Source: JAHFRG01 sp041495205 (lineage in GTDB: Bacteria; Pseudomonadota; Gammaproteobacteria; Burkholderiales; JAHFRG01). From it: a stretch of 64,000 nucleotides of DNA. Shown in pieces: positions 41,562 to 49,526 of the stretch (its first letter is position 1; each line of letters begins with the position of its first letter). The position numbers and the translations under genes are program-made. Under the pieces are notes generated by a model, which did no database searches, was not told the DNA's origin, and was given only the letters and a program-made list of their open reading frames with translations. The DNA lies in NCBI GenBank assembly GCA_041495205.1, contig JBGQCF010000002.1, positions 86,874-150,873 on the forward strand, written 5' to 3'.

Positions 41562-42587
41562 ATGAAGAAAATGATTTTTCTTGCTTTGTTTGCCGCTGCT
41601 CCAGTTTTCTCCGCGCCTGTTGCCTATGTCTCGAATCAAAACGGCGGCGTTACCGTGATTGAGCTCGATACCCTCGCGCCTGTGGCGACGATTGATATTC
41701 AGGCGAAAGAGCCGCGAGGCATCGGCATTACCCGCGACGGAAAATTCCTGCTTACCGCCAACAAAGACAGCGGCAACATATCGGTGATAGACACGGCGAC
41801 TCTGGAGGTCGTGAAGCATATACCGATCGGCAAAAACCCCGAGTTCATCCGCGTGTATGGCAATCGCGCCTATGTGAGCTATGAGCCCAGCGCCGGGGAA
41901 GGCAAACCGGAGGAGGAACAGGGCGACAAGTCAGGGAAGGAGGAAAAGAAAAAGCCTGCTGGAATTGCTGTTCTCGATCTTGACGACTGGCATGTCATCG
42001 AAACCATGATCAGCGGGCCTGAAACCGAGGGTATCGAGTTTGCGCCTGACGGGAAATTAATGCTGGTGACCAACGAGGGGGACGATACGGTTACCGTCTA
42101 CAATATTTCGAACGGGAAGCTGGTCAAGACGATTAATACGACAAAATATGGCAAGCGCCCGCGGGGCATCAAGGTATCTCCAGACGGGAAAATGTACGCC
42201 GTCACTTTGGAATTCTCGAACAAACTCCTCCTTCTCAACCGCCGGTTGCGCGTGATAAAGTCAGTGCCGACAGGCGATGCTCCGTACGGGCTTGCTTTCG
42301 ACCGCGAGGGCAAGCGGCTTTTTGTGGCCGCCGCCCGCTCCAAGCAACTGCAGGTATTCAACACGAAAAATTTTTCGCTCATCAAGAGCATTCCGGTGGG
42401 AGCCCGCTGCTGGCACTTCAGCTTTACTCCCGATGACGCCCGAATTCTGGTCGCGTGCGGTAAATCGAATGATGTATATGTTATCGACGCGAATACCTAC
42501 GAGCCGGTGAAGACCATTTCCGGACTGAATACACCTTGGGGTGTCGTGACGAATCCGAAAGCAATCGGAAGCCTGGACAGGCCCTGA
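41562..42587 (+). CDS. PQQ-associated beta-propeller protein (YVTN-repeat family)
   Basis: A 341-residue exported protein. A signal peptide (to FSAPVAYVSN) leads into seven YVTN-type blades, visible as repeated IGITRDGKFLLTANKDSGN, VSPDGKMYAVT and FTPDDARILVACGKSNDVYV motifs. One loop carries a charged insertion (GKPEEEQGDKSGKEEKKK). It matches the beta-propeller proteins that accompany PQQ-dependent catabolism loci; its role there is unknown. The ATG at 41562 with GAGG upstream gives a better signal peptide than the ATG 30 bases earlier. Confidence 0.87.
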   Translation: MKKMIFLALFAAAPVFSAPVAYVSNQNGGVTVIELDTLAPVATIDIQAKEPRGIGITRDGKFLLTANKDSGNISVIDTATLEVVKHIPIGKNPEFIRVYGNRAYVSYEPSAGEGKPEEEQGDKSGKEEKKKPAGIAVLDLDDWHVIETMISGPETEGIEFAPDGKLMLVTNEGDDTVTVYNISNGKLVKTINTTKYGKRPRGIKVSPDGKMYAVTLEFSNKLLLLNRRLRVIKSVPTGDAPYGLAFDREGKRLFVAAARSKQLQVFNTKNFSLIKSIPVGARCWHFSFTPDDARILVACGKSNDVYVIDANTYEPVKTISGLNTPWGVVTNPKAIGSLDRP

Positions 42588-42676
42588 CCCGAAATGTCCG
42601 GCTGTGGTGATACGTTAGGAGTTTTCCGGTTCAGGTTCTCTGATGTTAAAATAACCTTTTTTGTCTGGGATTGATT

Positions 42677-42913
42677 ATGTTGGAAATCAAACTGGCTACT
42701 GAACTTGAGTCCGCACTGGAACGCGAAGCACGGCGTTCGCGCAAGTCCAAGACGACATTGGTGCGTGAAGCCGTGGCCCAGTTTCTTCAAGAGGCGGATG
42801 ATTATCAGGCCGTACTGGCTTTCCGCAAGCGGCGTGGCCGAACCCATACTCTTGCTGAAGTGAAGCGCCGCCGTGGACGGTTAGATTTACGACGGCGGCA
42901 GAGAAGCAATTAG
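42677..42913 (+). CDS. Ribbon-helix-helix antitoxin of a decayed RelBE-like module
   Basis: A 78-residue protein beginning MLEIKLATELESALEREARR with the RSRKSKTTLVREAVAQFLQE segment typical of ribbon-helix-helix antitoxins. Such proteins bind their own operator and the RelE-type toxin. The end (RRGRLDLRRRQRSN) runs through what should be the toxin start, so the original stop may be lost. The toxin gene beside it is broken. Confidence 0.75.
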   Translation: MLEIKLATELESALEREARRSRKSKTTLVREAVAQFLQEADDYQAVLAFRKRRGRTHTLAEVKRRRGRLDLRRRQRSN

Positions 42914-43127
42914 TCAAGCTGGACCCGCCTGTTCGGCGCAGAATATTCCATTTCCTGGAAATCATCGCCCAAGATAATCCACGACTTAAAGGTAAGCCAT
43001 GCGCGGCGACAATCACGCCTGGCGTTATCGCATCGGCGATTATCGCGTCATCTGTGACCTGGTCGACCGAGAGCGAGTCGTATACATCATTCGCGTTGGT
43101 CACAGAAGTGACGTGTACCGTGGATAA
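42874..43127 (+). pseudogene. RelE/ParE-like toxin gene, start lost and frameshifted
   Basis: Frame 1 reads WTVRFTTAAEKQLVKLDPPV and RRRIFHFLEIIAQDNPRLKGKP; the protein then continues in another frame from 42999 as MRGDNHAWRYRIGDYRVICD to VVYIIRVGHRSDVYR. Joined, these are a complete RelE-type fold. A one-base deletion near 42991-42999 breaks it and no start codon precedes the first part. The toxin should be inactive. Confidence 0.85.
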
Positions 43128-43135
43128 AGTGACAG

Positions 43136-43678
43136 ATGAATACTAATCAATTCAGATATCCGCCCTCCGCCATAGCCCTGCATTGGCTGCTCGTCGCGCT
43201 GGTGTTTGTGCTTTACGGCCTCGGCTGGTACATGGTTGAGCTTCCCAAAGGCACCCCGCCGGTAAGCTATTTTTATAATTTGCATAAATCCATCGGTCTG
43301 GTTGCTGCGGTTCCCATCATCTGGCTTATTTGCTGGCGCGTATCCCACCTGGTGCCGCCGCTGCCTGCCGGCATGCCGCGATGGCAGGTCAGGGCGAGCA
43401 AAACCAACCATTTATTGTTTTATGTCTGCCTGGTGGTCATGACGCTGAGCGGCTTCATCGAATCGAATTTCACCAAGTATGGAATAAAGTTTTTTGGCTA
43501 TCAGTTGCCGGTATTGGGATGGGAAGACAAGACCATCTATTACCTTTTTAACCGCATCCACGTCTATACTTCTTATCTTTTCACGGCCTTGATCGCGGTG
43601 CACATCGCCGCAGCTCTGCAGCATCTGTTGCTGAAAAAGGACGGCGTGTTCCAGCGCATGTTGCCGTCAAAGCGCTGA
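43136..43678 (+). CDS. Cytochrome b561 (CybB family)
   Basis: A 180-residue inner-membrane diheme b cytochrome with four helices. Conserved His residues are in ALHWLL, NLHKSIG, RIHVYTSY and AVHIAAALQHLLL. It may pass electrons between the quinone pool and a periplasmic partner, or serve as a superoxide:ubiquinone oxidoreductase as CybB does. It is followed without a gap by the patatin lipoprotein gene. Confidence 0.92.
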   Translation: MNTNQFRYPPSAIALHWLLVALVFVLYGLGWYMVELPKGTPPVSYFYNLHKSIGLVAAVPIIWLICWRVSHLVPPLPAGMPRWQVRASKTNHLLFYVCLVVMTLSGFIESNFTKYGIKFFGYQLPVLGWEDKTIYYLFNRIHVYTSYLFTALIAVHIAAALQHLLLKKDGVFQRMLPSKR

Positions 43679-43704
43679 AATTGGAGAATGGTCTTACTCG
43701 TGTA

Positions 43705-44631
43705 ATGTTACTGTCCAATAGAAGCTCGGCTCTTCTCTTCTTATGCTTGCTATGCGGTTGCTCGCTGCTGCAGCCTGCCCCTGAAAAACCAATCCCTCCT
43801 GAAACCGTCGCTCCTGAGACGCCGAAACCGGCGCCTCCGCCGAAAATCGCGCTGGCTCTGGGCGGCGGCGCAGTGCGCGGCTTTGCTCATGTCGGTGTGA
43901 TCAAGACCCTGGAAGCGCAAGGCATCGTCGCCGACATCGTGGTCGGCACCAGCGCCGGCAGCTTCGTCGGAGCGTTGTATGCGGGCGGATACAGCGGGTT
44001 TGAATTGCAGAAAATTGCCATGAAGCTCGATGAAAGCAGTGTCGGCGACTGGATTTTTCCCGACCGCGGATTCATCAAAGGCGAGTCGCTGCAAAACTTT
44101 GTCAATAATGCGCTTAACAACCGTCCCATCGAAAAGCTCAACAAAACTCTCGCGGTGGTGGCGACCGATTTGCGCACGGGAGAACCGATTGTATTCCGCA
44201 CCGGCAACACCGGAATTGCGGTGCGCGCTTCCAGCAGCATTCCCGGAGTGTTTCAGCCGGTCAACATCAACGGACGGGAATATGTGGATGGCGGCTTGGT
44301 TAGCCCGGTTCCGGTAAAAGTGGCAAAGAGCCTGGGCGCGGATATCGTGATTGCCGTGGATGTCGCAAGCAAGCCCAAGTCAACCAACGTGGAGGACACG
44401 ATAGGTATCCTGCTGCAGACATACAACATTATGAGCGAGTCGATCAGCGCCTATGAGCTGGTGGAAGCTGACGTCGTGATCCGGCCCAATTTGGAGAAGA
44501 TCGGCGCGGCTGATTTTGCCAACAAATACTTGGCCATCCTCGAGGGTGAGAAAGCGGCGCTGGCGGCGATTCCCGCCATTCGCGAGAAAATCCTGCAAGC
44601 CCAAACGCGGGCGCAAGCGGCCCAACGTTGA
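43705..44631 (+). CDS. Patatin-like phospholipase lipoprotein (RssA-like)
   Basis: A 308-residue lipoprotein with lipobox LLCGCS near residue 20, a Pro-rich linker, and a patatin domain: oxyanion loop LGGGAVRGFAHVG, nucleophile G-T-S-A-G-S, and catalytic Asp in VDGGLVSPVP. It should hydrolyse acyl esters of phospholipids at the periplasmic face. The start is ambiguous (ATG 43705 or TTG 43681). A secretin-domain gene follows with a two-base stop/start proximity. Confidence 0.9.
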   Translation: MLLSNRSSALLFLCLLCGCSLLQPAPEKPIPPETVAPETPKPAPPPKIALALGGGAVRGFAHVGVIKTLEAQGIVADIVVGTSAGSFVGALYAGGYSGFELQKIAMKLDESSVGDWIFPDRGFIKGESLQNFVNNALNNRPIEKLNKTLAVVATDLRTGEPIVFRTGNTGIAVRASSSIPGVFQPVNINGREYVDGGLVSPVPVKVAKSLGADIVIAVDVASKPKSTNVEDTIGILLQTYNIMSESISAYELVEADVVIRPNLEKIGAADFANKYLAILEGEKAALAAIPAIREKILQAQTRAQAAQR

Positions 44632-44642
44632 ATTCGGACCAA

Positions 44643-45533
44643 ATGCCAGTAGTTATGATACGTACCATGCCCAAACTGCTGCTGCTCTTCTTGGCGATTT
44701 TCCTGTTTGGCGCGGCCTGCGCGCTTCGGGCTGAAGAGCTTGAGCTTGAAGTCATCACGCTCAAATACCGCACTGCGCAGGATGTGCTGCCGATCGTGCA
44801 GCCGTTCGTCAATCAGCGCGGCGGCACGGTAAGCGGCATGCAAAATCAGCTCATCGTGCGCACCACCCGCGCGAACCTTGCCGAAGTCAGGCAAATTCTC
44901 GCCGGTATCGATACACTTCCGCGCCGGCTGATAGTGACTGTGAAGCAGGATACAGGTCTGTCAGCAATCCAGCACTCAGCTGAATTGTCGGGCAATGCCA
45001 CAATAGGCAAGGTGCAGCTTAACGTTCCGCCCACCGGCCGCGATGGCCGCGGGCTGGTCGTTGAAAGACAACAGGGCGGGACTAGTGTGCGCGCCCAAGC
45101 GCAAAGCAATGAGTCCCGTGGTAACGAGAATACTGTGCAGGAATTGCAGGTTCTGGAAGGCAGTCAAGCATTCATCCGCGTCGGGCAATCGGTTCCGGTG
45201 CCACAGCAAACGGTCGTCACGAACTCGCAAGGCACGCAACGGATGGAAACCGTGCAATTCCGCGATATCAATTCCGGTTTTTATGTTAAGCCGCGCGTTT
45301 CCGGCGACCTGGTGACTCTCGAAGTCAGCCCGCAGCGCGAAACCGCCGGTGCCGGCGGGAGCGTCAACACCCAGAGGGTTTCCAGCGTGGTTTCCGGAAG
45401 ATTGGGCGAATGGATTGAGCTGGGCGGAATTGTTCAGAACCGCATGCAGCAAAATTCAGAGATTGCTTCGCGCGATTCGGAGCGCAATGTCGACCAGCGC
45501 AATATCTATATCAAAGTCGAAGAGATCCGCTGA
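44643..45533 (+). CDS. Small secretin-domain protein
   Basis: About 296 residues with a signal peptide (to CALRAEE). An N-terminal secretin N1-like domain (EVITLKYRTAQDVLPIVQPF with VRTTRANLAEVRQILAGID) precedes a segment with the secretin core features FRDINSGFYVKPRVSGDLVTLEVSPQR and LGEWIELGGIV. It is much shorter than GspD or PilQ, so it may be a minimal or partial secretin, or a periplasmic ring protein. It immediately follows the patatin gene. No other secretion genes are near. The start could also be 44655 or 44670. Confidence 0.82.
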   Translation: MPVVMIRTMPKLLLLFLAIFLFGAACALRAEELELEVITLKYRTAQDVLPIVQPFVNQRGGTVSGMQNQLIVRTTRANLAEVRQILAGIDTLPRRLIVTVKQDTGLSAIQHSAELSGNATIGKVQLNVPPTGRDGRGLVVERQQGGTSVRAQAQSNESRGNENTVQELQVLEGSQAFIRVGQSVPVPQQTVVTNSQGTQRMETVQFRDINSGFYVKPRVSGDLVTLEVSPQRETAGAGGSVNTQRVSSVVSGRLGEWIELGGIVQNRMQQNSEIASRDSERNVDQRNIYIKVEEIR

Positions 45534-45627
45534 CGCTTTCTTTTGCCGCCGTGTCTCCGTTCTTGCGCGGCAGGTAATCAACCCGCGTGGCTCGTATTGC
45601 GAAGCCTTGCGGCAAATTGCCGGGAGG

Positions 45628-45921
45628 TTACTTCCTCTTGTAGCCGTAATACCAGCGGTTGGTGGTCTTTCCAATATTGCGAACCGTGTGACTGGCTCCG
45701 GCGGGAATCAGAACTTCTTCGCCGGTTTTGGGGCAAAATGTTTTTCCGAGAAAAGACAGCTCGATTTCACCTTCGGCCACCATCAACAGCTCATCGACAC
45801 CGTGCAGGTAATCTTCCCACACTTGCCCCGGCGGATCGATCCAAATGCCGAAACTGAAACCACGGCGCTCCCAATCCGTTTTTACTTTGGTCTCGTCAAT
45901 GTTTTTAGAACTGGAGAGCAT
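45628..45921 (-). CDS. Cupin-domain protein
   Basis: A 97-residue single-domain cupin with GIWIDPPGQVWEDYLHGVDE (metal-binding motif 1 region) and GEEVLIPAGASHTVRN (motif 2, with His). Function unknown; small cupins often bind a metal or ligand. A broken copy of its first half lies at 46916-47067 on the other side of the GGDEF gene. Confidence 0.87.
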   Translation of the reverse strand: MLSSSKNIDETKVKTDWERRGFSFGIWIDPPGQVWEDYLHGVDELLMVAEGEIELSFLGKTFCPKTGEEVLIPAGASHTVRNIGKTTNRWYYGYKRK

Positions 45922-45991
45922 ATCCGGTTTGGTCGTTGCGCCGCGTAAAAGCCGATTTGGCAGTGAATGTTATAACGTCAGAGTGCTGGTG

Positions 45992-46909
45992 CTAATCAGC
46001 AACGGGCGCCCGCTCACCCGGATGGGTGGCAAAACTGATGTTGTTCTTGCCTTTATGCTTCACGGAGTACATTGATCTGTCAACCATGTTAAGCATTTCG
46101 TTCACAGAGGACGGCGCGTCCGTGAAAGTCAACACGCCGATGCTGAATGTCACGGGCCAATTATTCTTTTGCATCTCCTCTAAAAGCTTACGATGCATTT
46201 TGGAAATGACCGCTTGAGCCAGACTCAATCCGACCTCAGGCAAGAGGACGGCAAACTCGTCACCGCCGATTCGGGCAACTATATCTGTTTTCCGCAGATG
46301 CCGTTGCATGCAATCAGCAACCGCGTAGAGAACCTTGTCGCCCGCGATATGGCCAAACGAGTCATTAACACGTTTGAAGTCGTCGATGTCAATATAAACA
46401 ACCGTGAAGGGATATTTGTATCTGAATGAACGGTCGATTTCCCGCTGTGCTAAAGCGTGGAAGTAACGGGTATTCAGAGTGCCCGTAATGTAGTCCATGC
46501 GGGCAAAGGTTTTTTCACGTTCCAGGGTTTTCACCAGTTCCACGGAGAATACCGTGAGCGCAAAGAAGCCCAATCGTATTGCGCTGTTCCAAAGGTAAAT
46601 GAGCTGGTGCGAGTAGACTGCGCCGGACACAATATCGGCAATTAGCCATACGAGGGCGCTGGCGACGGCAAACATCATCCCGAGTTTGGGGGTTGTGAAC
46701 CAGGTAACCAGTGCAATAGGAATCAAATAGAACAGCGAGAAAGAAACCTCATATCCTGTCAAGTAGTCAATAGCGCCTACTACACAGAGAAGCGTAAACC
46801 CTACCATTACCCAGAATGGCTTGCCCTGCTTTTCAATAGCCGCGATCATTTTCAGCGCTATGGTTTTCATCTTGGCTTGCAATTGCGATAAACGGGGTAA
46901 GGTTAGCAT
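45992..46909 (-). CDS. Membrane diguanylate cyclase (GGDEF)
   Basis: A 305-residue protein with four N-terminal membrane helices (about 35-125) and a C-terminal GGDEF domain (RIGGDEFAVLLPE) that should make cyclic-di-GMP. DYITGTLNTRYFHAL and IDIDDFKRVNDSFGHIAGD are intact substrate and metal motifs. An inhibitory-site RxxD is not obvious. It is bounded by intact and broken cupin copies, suggesting insertion with duplication. Confidence 0.92.
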   Translation of the reverse strand: MLTLPRLSQLQAKMKTIALKMIAAIEKQGKPFWVMVGFTLLCVVGAIDYLTGYEVSFSLFYLIPIALVTWFTTPKLGMMFAVASALVWLIADIVSGAVYSHQLIYLWNSAIRLGFFALTVFSVELVKTLEREKTFARMDYITGTLNTRYFHALAQREIDRSFRYKYPFTVVYIDIDDFKRVNDSFGHIAGDKVLYAVADCMQRHLRKTDIVARIGGDEFAVLLPEVGLSLAQAVISKMHRKLLEEMQKNNWPVTFSIGVLTFTDAPSSVNEMLNMVDRSMYSVKHKGKNNISFATHPGERAPVAD

Positions 46910-46915
46910 GATGAA

Positions 46916-47067
46916 CTAGCAGGTCAGTTGGGTGCGGCCGGTTTGATAGAGCAGCAAGTCAGGCCGTCGTGAACATAATCCTCCCGGATTTGTCCGGGCG
47001 GATCTATCCAAATGCCGAAACTGAATCCGCGGCGCCCCCAATCCGTTTTTACTTTGCGCTCGTCCAT
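46916..47067 (-). pseudogene. Broken copy of the cupin gene
   Basis: The start reads MDERKVKTDWGRRGFSFGIW and continues IDPPGQIREDYVHDG, nearly identical to residues 9-43 of the intact cupin (KVKTDWERRGFSFGIWID). A frameshift follows; in the next frame PDLLLYQTGRTQLTC decays from the intact sequence. The second half of the cupin is absent. Confidence 0.88.
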
Positions 47068-47125
47068 GATTAATAAAAAGAGGCTCTGGTTCCTGTTTAT
47101 ATGACCATTCAGTTGCCAACGCGGT

Positions 47126-47359
47126 TCAGGATGGCTCTTGGCGGCGGTGGGCCCGCACCCGCATGATCCCAACGCCCAAACAGATCACGCTAGGCCAGAA
47201 TGTCAGAGCGGCCAGCAGTCCTGGACCAATCGGATTAGGATCGGGGTCGGGCCACAGCCCGAGCTTGGCCAGCACGATGATGCCGAGAAGCGGACCCGAG
47301 CCGAAGATAAGCAGCCCAAGACCAACCAGCACAAGTTTTGAGTGTAGATAATCACGCAT
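47126..47359 (-). CDS. Small two-helix membrane protein
   Basis: A 77-residue protein with hydrophobic segments at about 8-32 and 45-65 separated by a Pro/Asp loop (GLWPDPDPNPIGPG), and a basic tail. I do not recognise a family. It lies between the cupin fragment and the glycosyltransferase region. Confidence 0.5.
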   Translation of the reverse strand: MRDYLHSKLVLVGLGLLIFGSGPLLGIIVLAKLGLWPDPDPNPIGPGLLAALTFWPSVICLGVGIMRVRAHRRQEPS

Positions 47360-47368
47360 ACAAAGCTA

Positions 47369-47541
47369 TTATCTCTCGAATTGCGAGGCAGCCAAAGACG
47401 TATTTTCAGGAAACAAAGACTTGTCCACTGAAATATTCGACTCCGGCTCCCAATGATTCTCAGGAACCAAACCTGACGTGCCATCCGCAAAAAGAATGTT
47501 AACTGGCCAATTTTCCGTCTGCTTTACAACTGAGGCGGGGC
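47369..47541 (-). other. Possible coding stretch downstream of the glycosyltransferase
   Basis: A minus-strand frame open from inside the glycosyltransferase gene reads SVVKQTENWPVNILFADG and onward to SLAASQFER with a plausible composition. It lacks its own start codon outside the upstream gene. It may be a gene fragment; nothing firmer can be said. Confidence 0.25.
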
Positions 47542-48285
47542 TTAATGCGAAGTGCCATGCTTGAGGCTTCTTATCAAGCCGGGCAGAAACAGGCCGCGCG
47601 AGAGTAGCTTCCACGCCACCATGCGCACGATGCGCGCGATGTCACGCGCGGCGCGAAAATGGCTGGGGCGCGCATTTCGCGGGTAAACCGCGGCAATCGG
47701 CACCGCCACGATTTTCACTCCCATGCGTCCCGCCTCGATGAGGATTTCGCTTTCGAACACGAAGCTCGCGGCTTGGTCGTGCGTTACTTTCACCTCGCGT
47801 AGAAGCTTCCCGGAATAAACACGGAAACCGCACTGGCTGTCGGCAATGGGACAGCCTGCCGCCCAGGAAACCCAGAAACTGGCGAAGCGGTTGGCATAAT
47901 AACGCGCGGCCGGGATGTTCTCCCTTTGATGCAGGCGCGAACCAATGATGATGTCGCTGGGATTACGCTTGAACTCGGCGACGAGCCGCGCGATGTCGTG
48001 CGGGCTATGCTGGCCGTCGCCATCGAGCGTCACCACCGCGTCGGCGCCCGCATCCAGCGCGCTTTGCATGCCGCGCCACTGGCTCGCCGCTTTGCCCAGA
48101 TTCGCGTCGTGGGTGAGCAGCGTGATAGGCAAATCGGCGAGCGCTGCCGCCGTTCCGTCTAGCGAGCCGTCATCCACGATGATCACGTGAGGCGTATGTT
48201 GCAGCGCGCCCATAGCGATTTCGCGTATGGTCGCGGCCTCATTGTAAGCCGTAATCACCACGGCAATCCGTAATTCTCCGTTCAC
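47542..48285 (-). CDS. Family 2 glycosyltransferase
   Basis: A 247-residue GT-A fold enzyme with ITAYNEAATIREI, VDDGSLDGTAA, the DxD-like DGDGQHSP and SQCGFRVYS, resembling dolichyl-phosphate mannose synthase-type enzymes. The GTG start lies 36 bases after the dehydratase stop, so it ends the pigment operon. In aryl-polyene loci such enzymes may add a sugar to the polyene or lipid anchor. The sugar donor cannot be read from the sequence. Confidence 0.9.
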   Translation of the reverse strand: MNGELRIAVVITAYNEAATIREIAMGALQHTPHVIIVDDGSLDGTAAALADLPITLLTHDANLGKAASQWRGMQSALDAGADAVVTLDGDGQHSPHDIARLVAEFKRNPSDIIIGSRLHQRENIPAARYYANRFASFWVSWAAGCPIADSQCGFRVYSGKLLREVKVTHDQAASFVFESEILIEAGRMGVKIVAVPIAAVYPRNARPSHFRAARDIARIVRMVAWKLLSRGLFLPGLIRSLKHGTSH

Positions 48286-48321
48286 GTCCTCGCTCCGCTC
48301 TCGCCGATGGCCAACGTTTTT

Positions 48322-48747
48322 TTAAGGGAACACCACCGTGGCGCGCCCGCGCACGAGCTCGCGCTCTTCCGATACGAGCGCAAACTGGTAAAGGGCGTGC
48401 TTGTGCTGCGCAATCAGCTTTTCGGCGCGCACCGTGAGCGCCCCGGGAATATCGTCCAGCCTTTGCACCGACACCACCACATCGTGCACCGCGGCGAGCA
48501 AACCCACCCGGCCGGTGCGCCGCAAGAGATTTCCGTGCAGCGCCATCGCCTGCGCCGCGTACTCGACCGCACACAGCGCGCCAAGCTTTCCGTCCTCGCG
48601 CAGGGGATGGCGCGCATCGCGGTGGCTCGTCACCCTGCAAACGATTCGCGTCGCGTCCCACTCCAGCACCTGCTCGAGCAAGCACATGTCCCCCTGGTGT
48701 GGCACGCGCCGCGCAATCTCTTCCCTGCCCAAAAGCCCGTCGTTCAT
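48322..48747 (-). CDS. ApeP-type 3-hydroxyacyl-ACP dehydratase
   Basis: A 141-residue hotdog-fold protein: RRVPHQGDMCLLEQVLEWD contains the catalytic His, and CAVEYAAQAMALHGNLL is the hotdog helix with the second acidic residue. This is the pattern of the longer dehydratases in aryl-polyene clusters. It should remove water from 3-hydroxyacyl intermediates to build the conjugated chain. Start overlaps the chain-length-factor stop (ATGA). Confidence 0.87.
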   Translation of the reverse strand: MNDGLLGREEIARRVPHQGDMCLLEQVLEWDATRIVCRVTSHRDARHPLREDGKLGALCAVEYAAQAMALHGNLLRRTGRVGLLAAVHDVVVSVQRLDDIPGALTVRAEKLIAQHKHALYQFALVSEERELVRGRATVVFP

Positions 48748-49526
48748 GCGCTGCACTTTACCACCACACGCATATCATGGAGGTAATCGAGGCGCACGGT
48801 TCCGCTGCGCTTTTGAGCGAGCAGCGCCAGGAGCGGAAGTGCGCGCGCCGCAGGATTGCTGGCCCAGGCATTCACGTCCGGCAAAATGGGCTGCGGACCG
48901 TCTTTCTGCAACGCGATTTCCCATTCCGCGAGGGTGTGCGCATCACGCCGCGGGGCCAGCACGAAAGCCGCTGCGAAACCGCACTCCACCTTGCGCACAG
49001 CGTGCAGCGGCTCGGGAAAAGGCAAATCAAAAGCCACCAGGAGCACCGTCTCATCCTCCACCACGATCTGGCTCACCGCGTCGAGCAGGCCCGCGGCAAA
49101 CGAAACATCATAGGCGCACAAACTGTTCGACGGAAGCCTCGAGCCGGTGGCGATGCTCCAATATCCCGCTGCGGCATTGTGCACCGAATTGTGGAAACGC
49201 GTGGGCGAGACGTCGCGCTCGGGCGTGGCGAGCGCTTCGCAAATATGGTGCAAGGTCTGGCCGTCGCCGTCGCTCGATGCGAACACGGTGGCGACCTTGT
49301 CGAGAGGGAGTCTGCTTTGCCGCATCGCCTCCTGCGCCACCGTCACCGCGAGGCGCACGGTCTCGGAGCTGCGGCGGCGCTCGGTCGCGGGGAGCAAATC
49401 CGGCGCAAGCCGCGGCAACGGCTCATTGAGGCACGGAGCTTCGCCGGCCAGGACGGCGCGGCTATTTTCCCAGCCGCAAAGCCCCGGCCCGATCACACCC
49501 ACGCCCTGGAGGTAAACGCTCTTCAT
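48744..49526 (-). CDS. Ketosynthase-like chain-length factor (no catalytic Cys)
   Basis: A 260-residue beta-ketoacyl-synthase-like N-terminal fold. Where active synthases have a Cys nucleophile, it reads SLCAYDVSFAAGLLDA, without the TACSS motif, so it should be catalytically inactive and pair with the ketosynthase encoded just upstream to set chain length. HNSVHNAAAGYWSIATG is a typical segment of this family. It overlaps both neighbours by four bases. Confidence 0.87.
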   Translation of the reverse strand: MKSVYLQGVGVIGPGLCGWENSRAVLAGEAPCLNEPLPRLAPDLLPATERRRSSETVRLAVTVAQEAMRQSRLPLDKVATVFASSDGDGQTLHHICEALATPERDVSPTRFHNSVHNAAAGYWSIATGSRLPSNSLCAYDVSFAAGLLDAVSQIVVEDETVLLVAFDLPFPEPLHAVRKVECGFAAAFVLAPRRDAHTLAEWEIALQKDGPQPILPDVNAWASNPAARALPLLALLAQKRSGTVRLDYLHDMRVVVKCSA

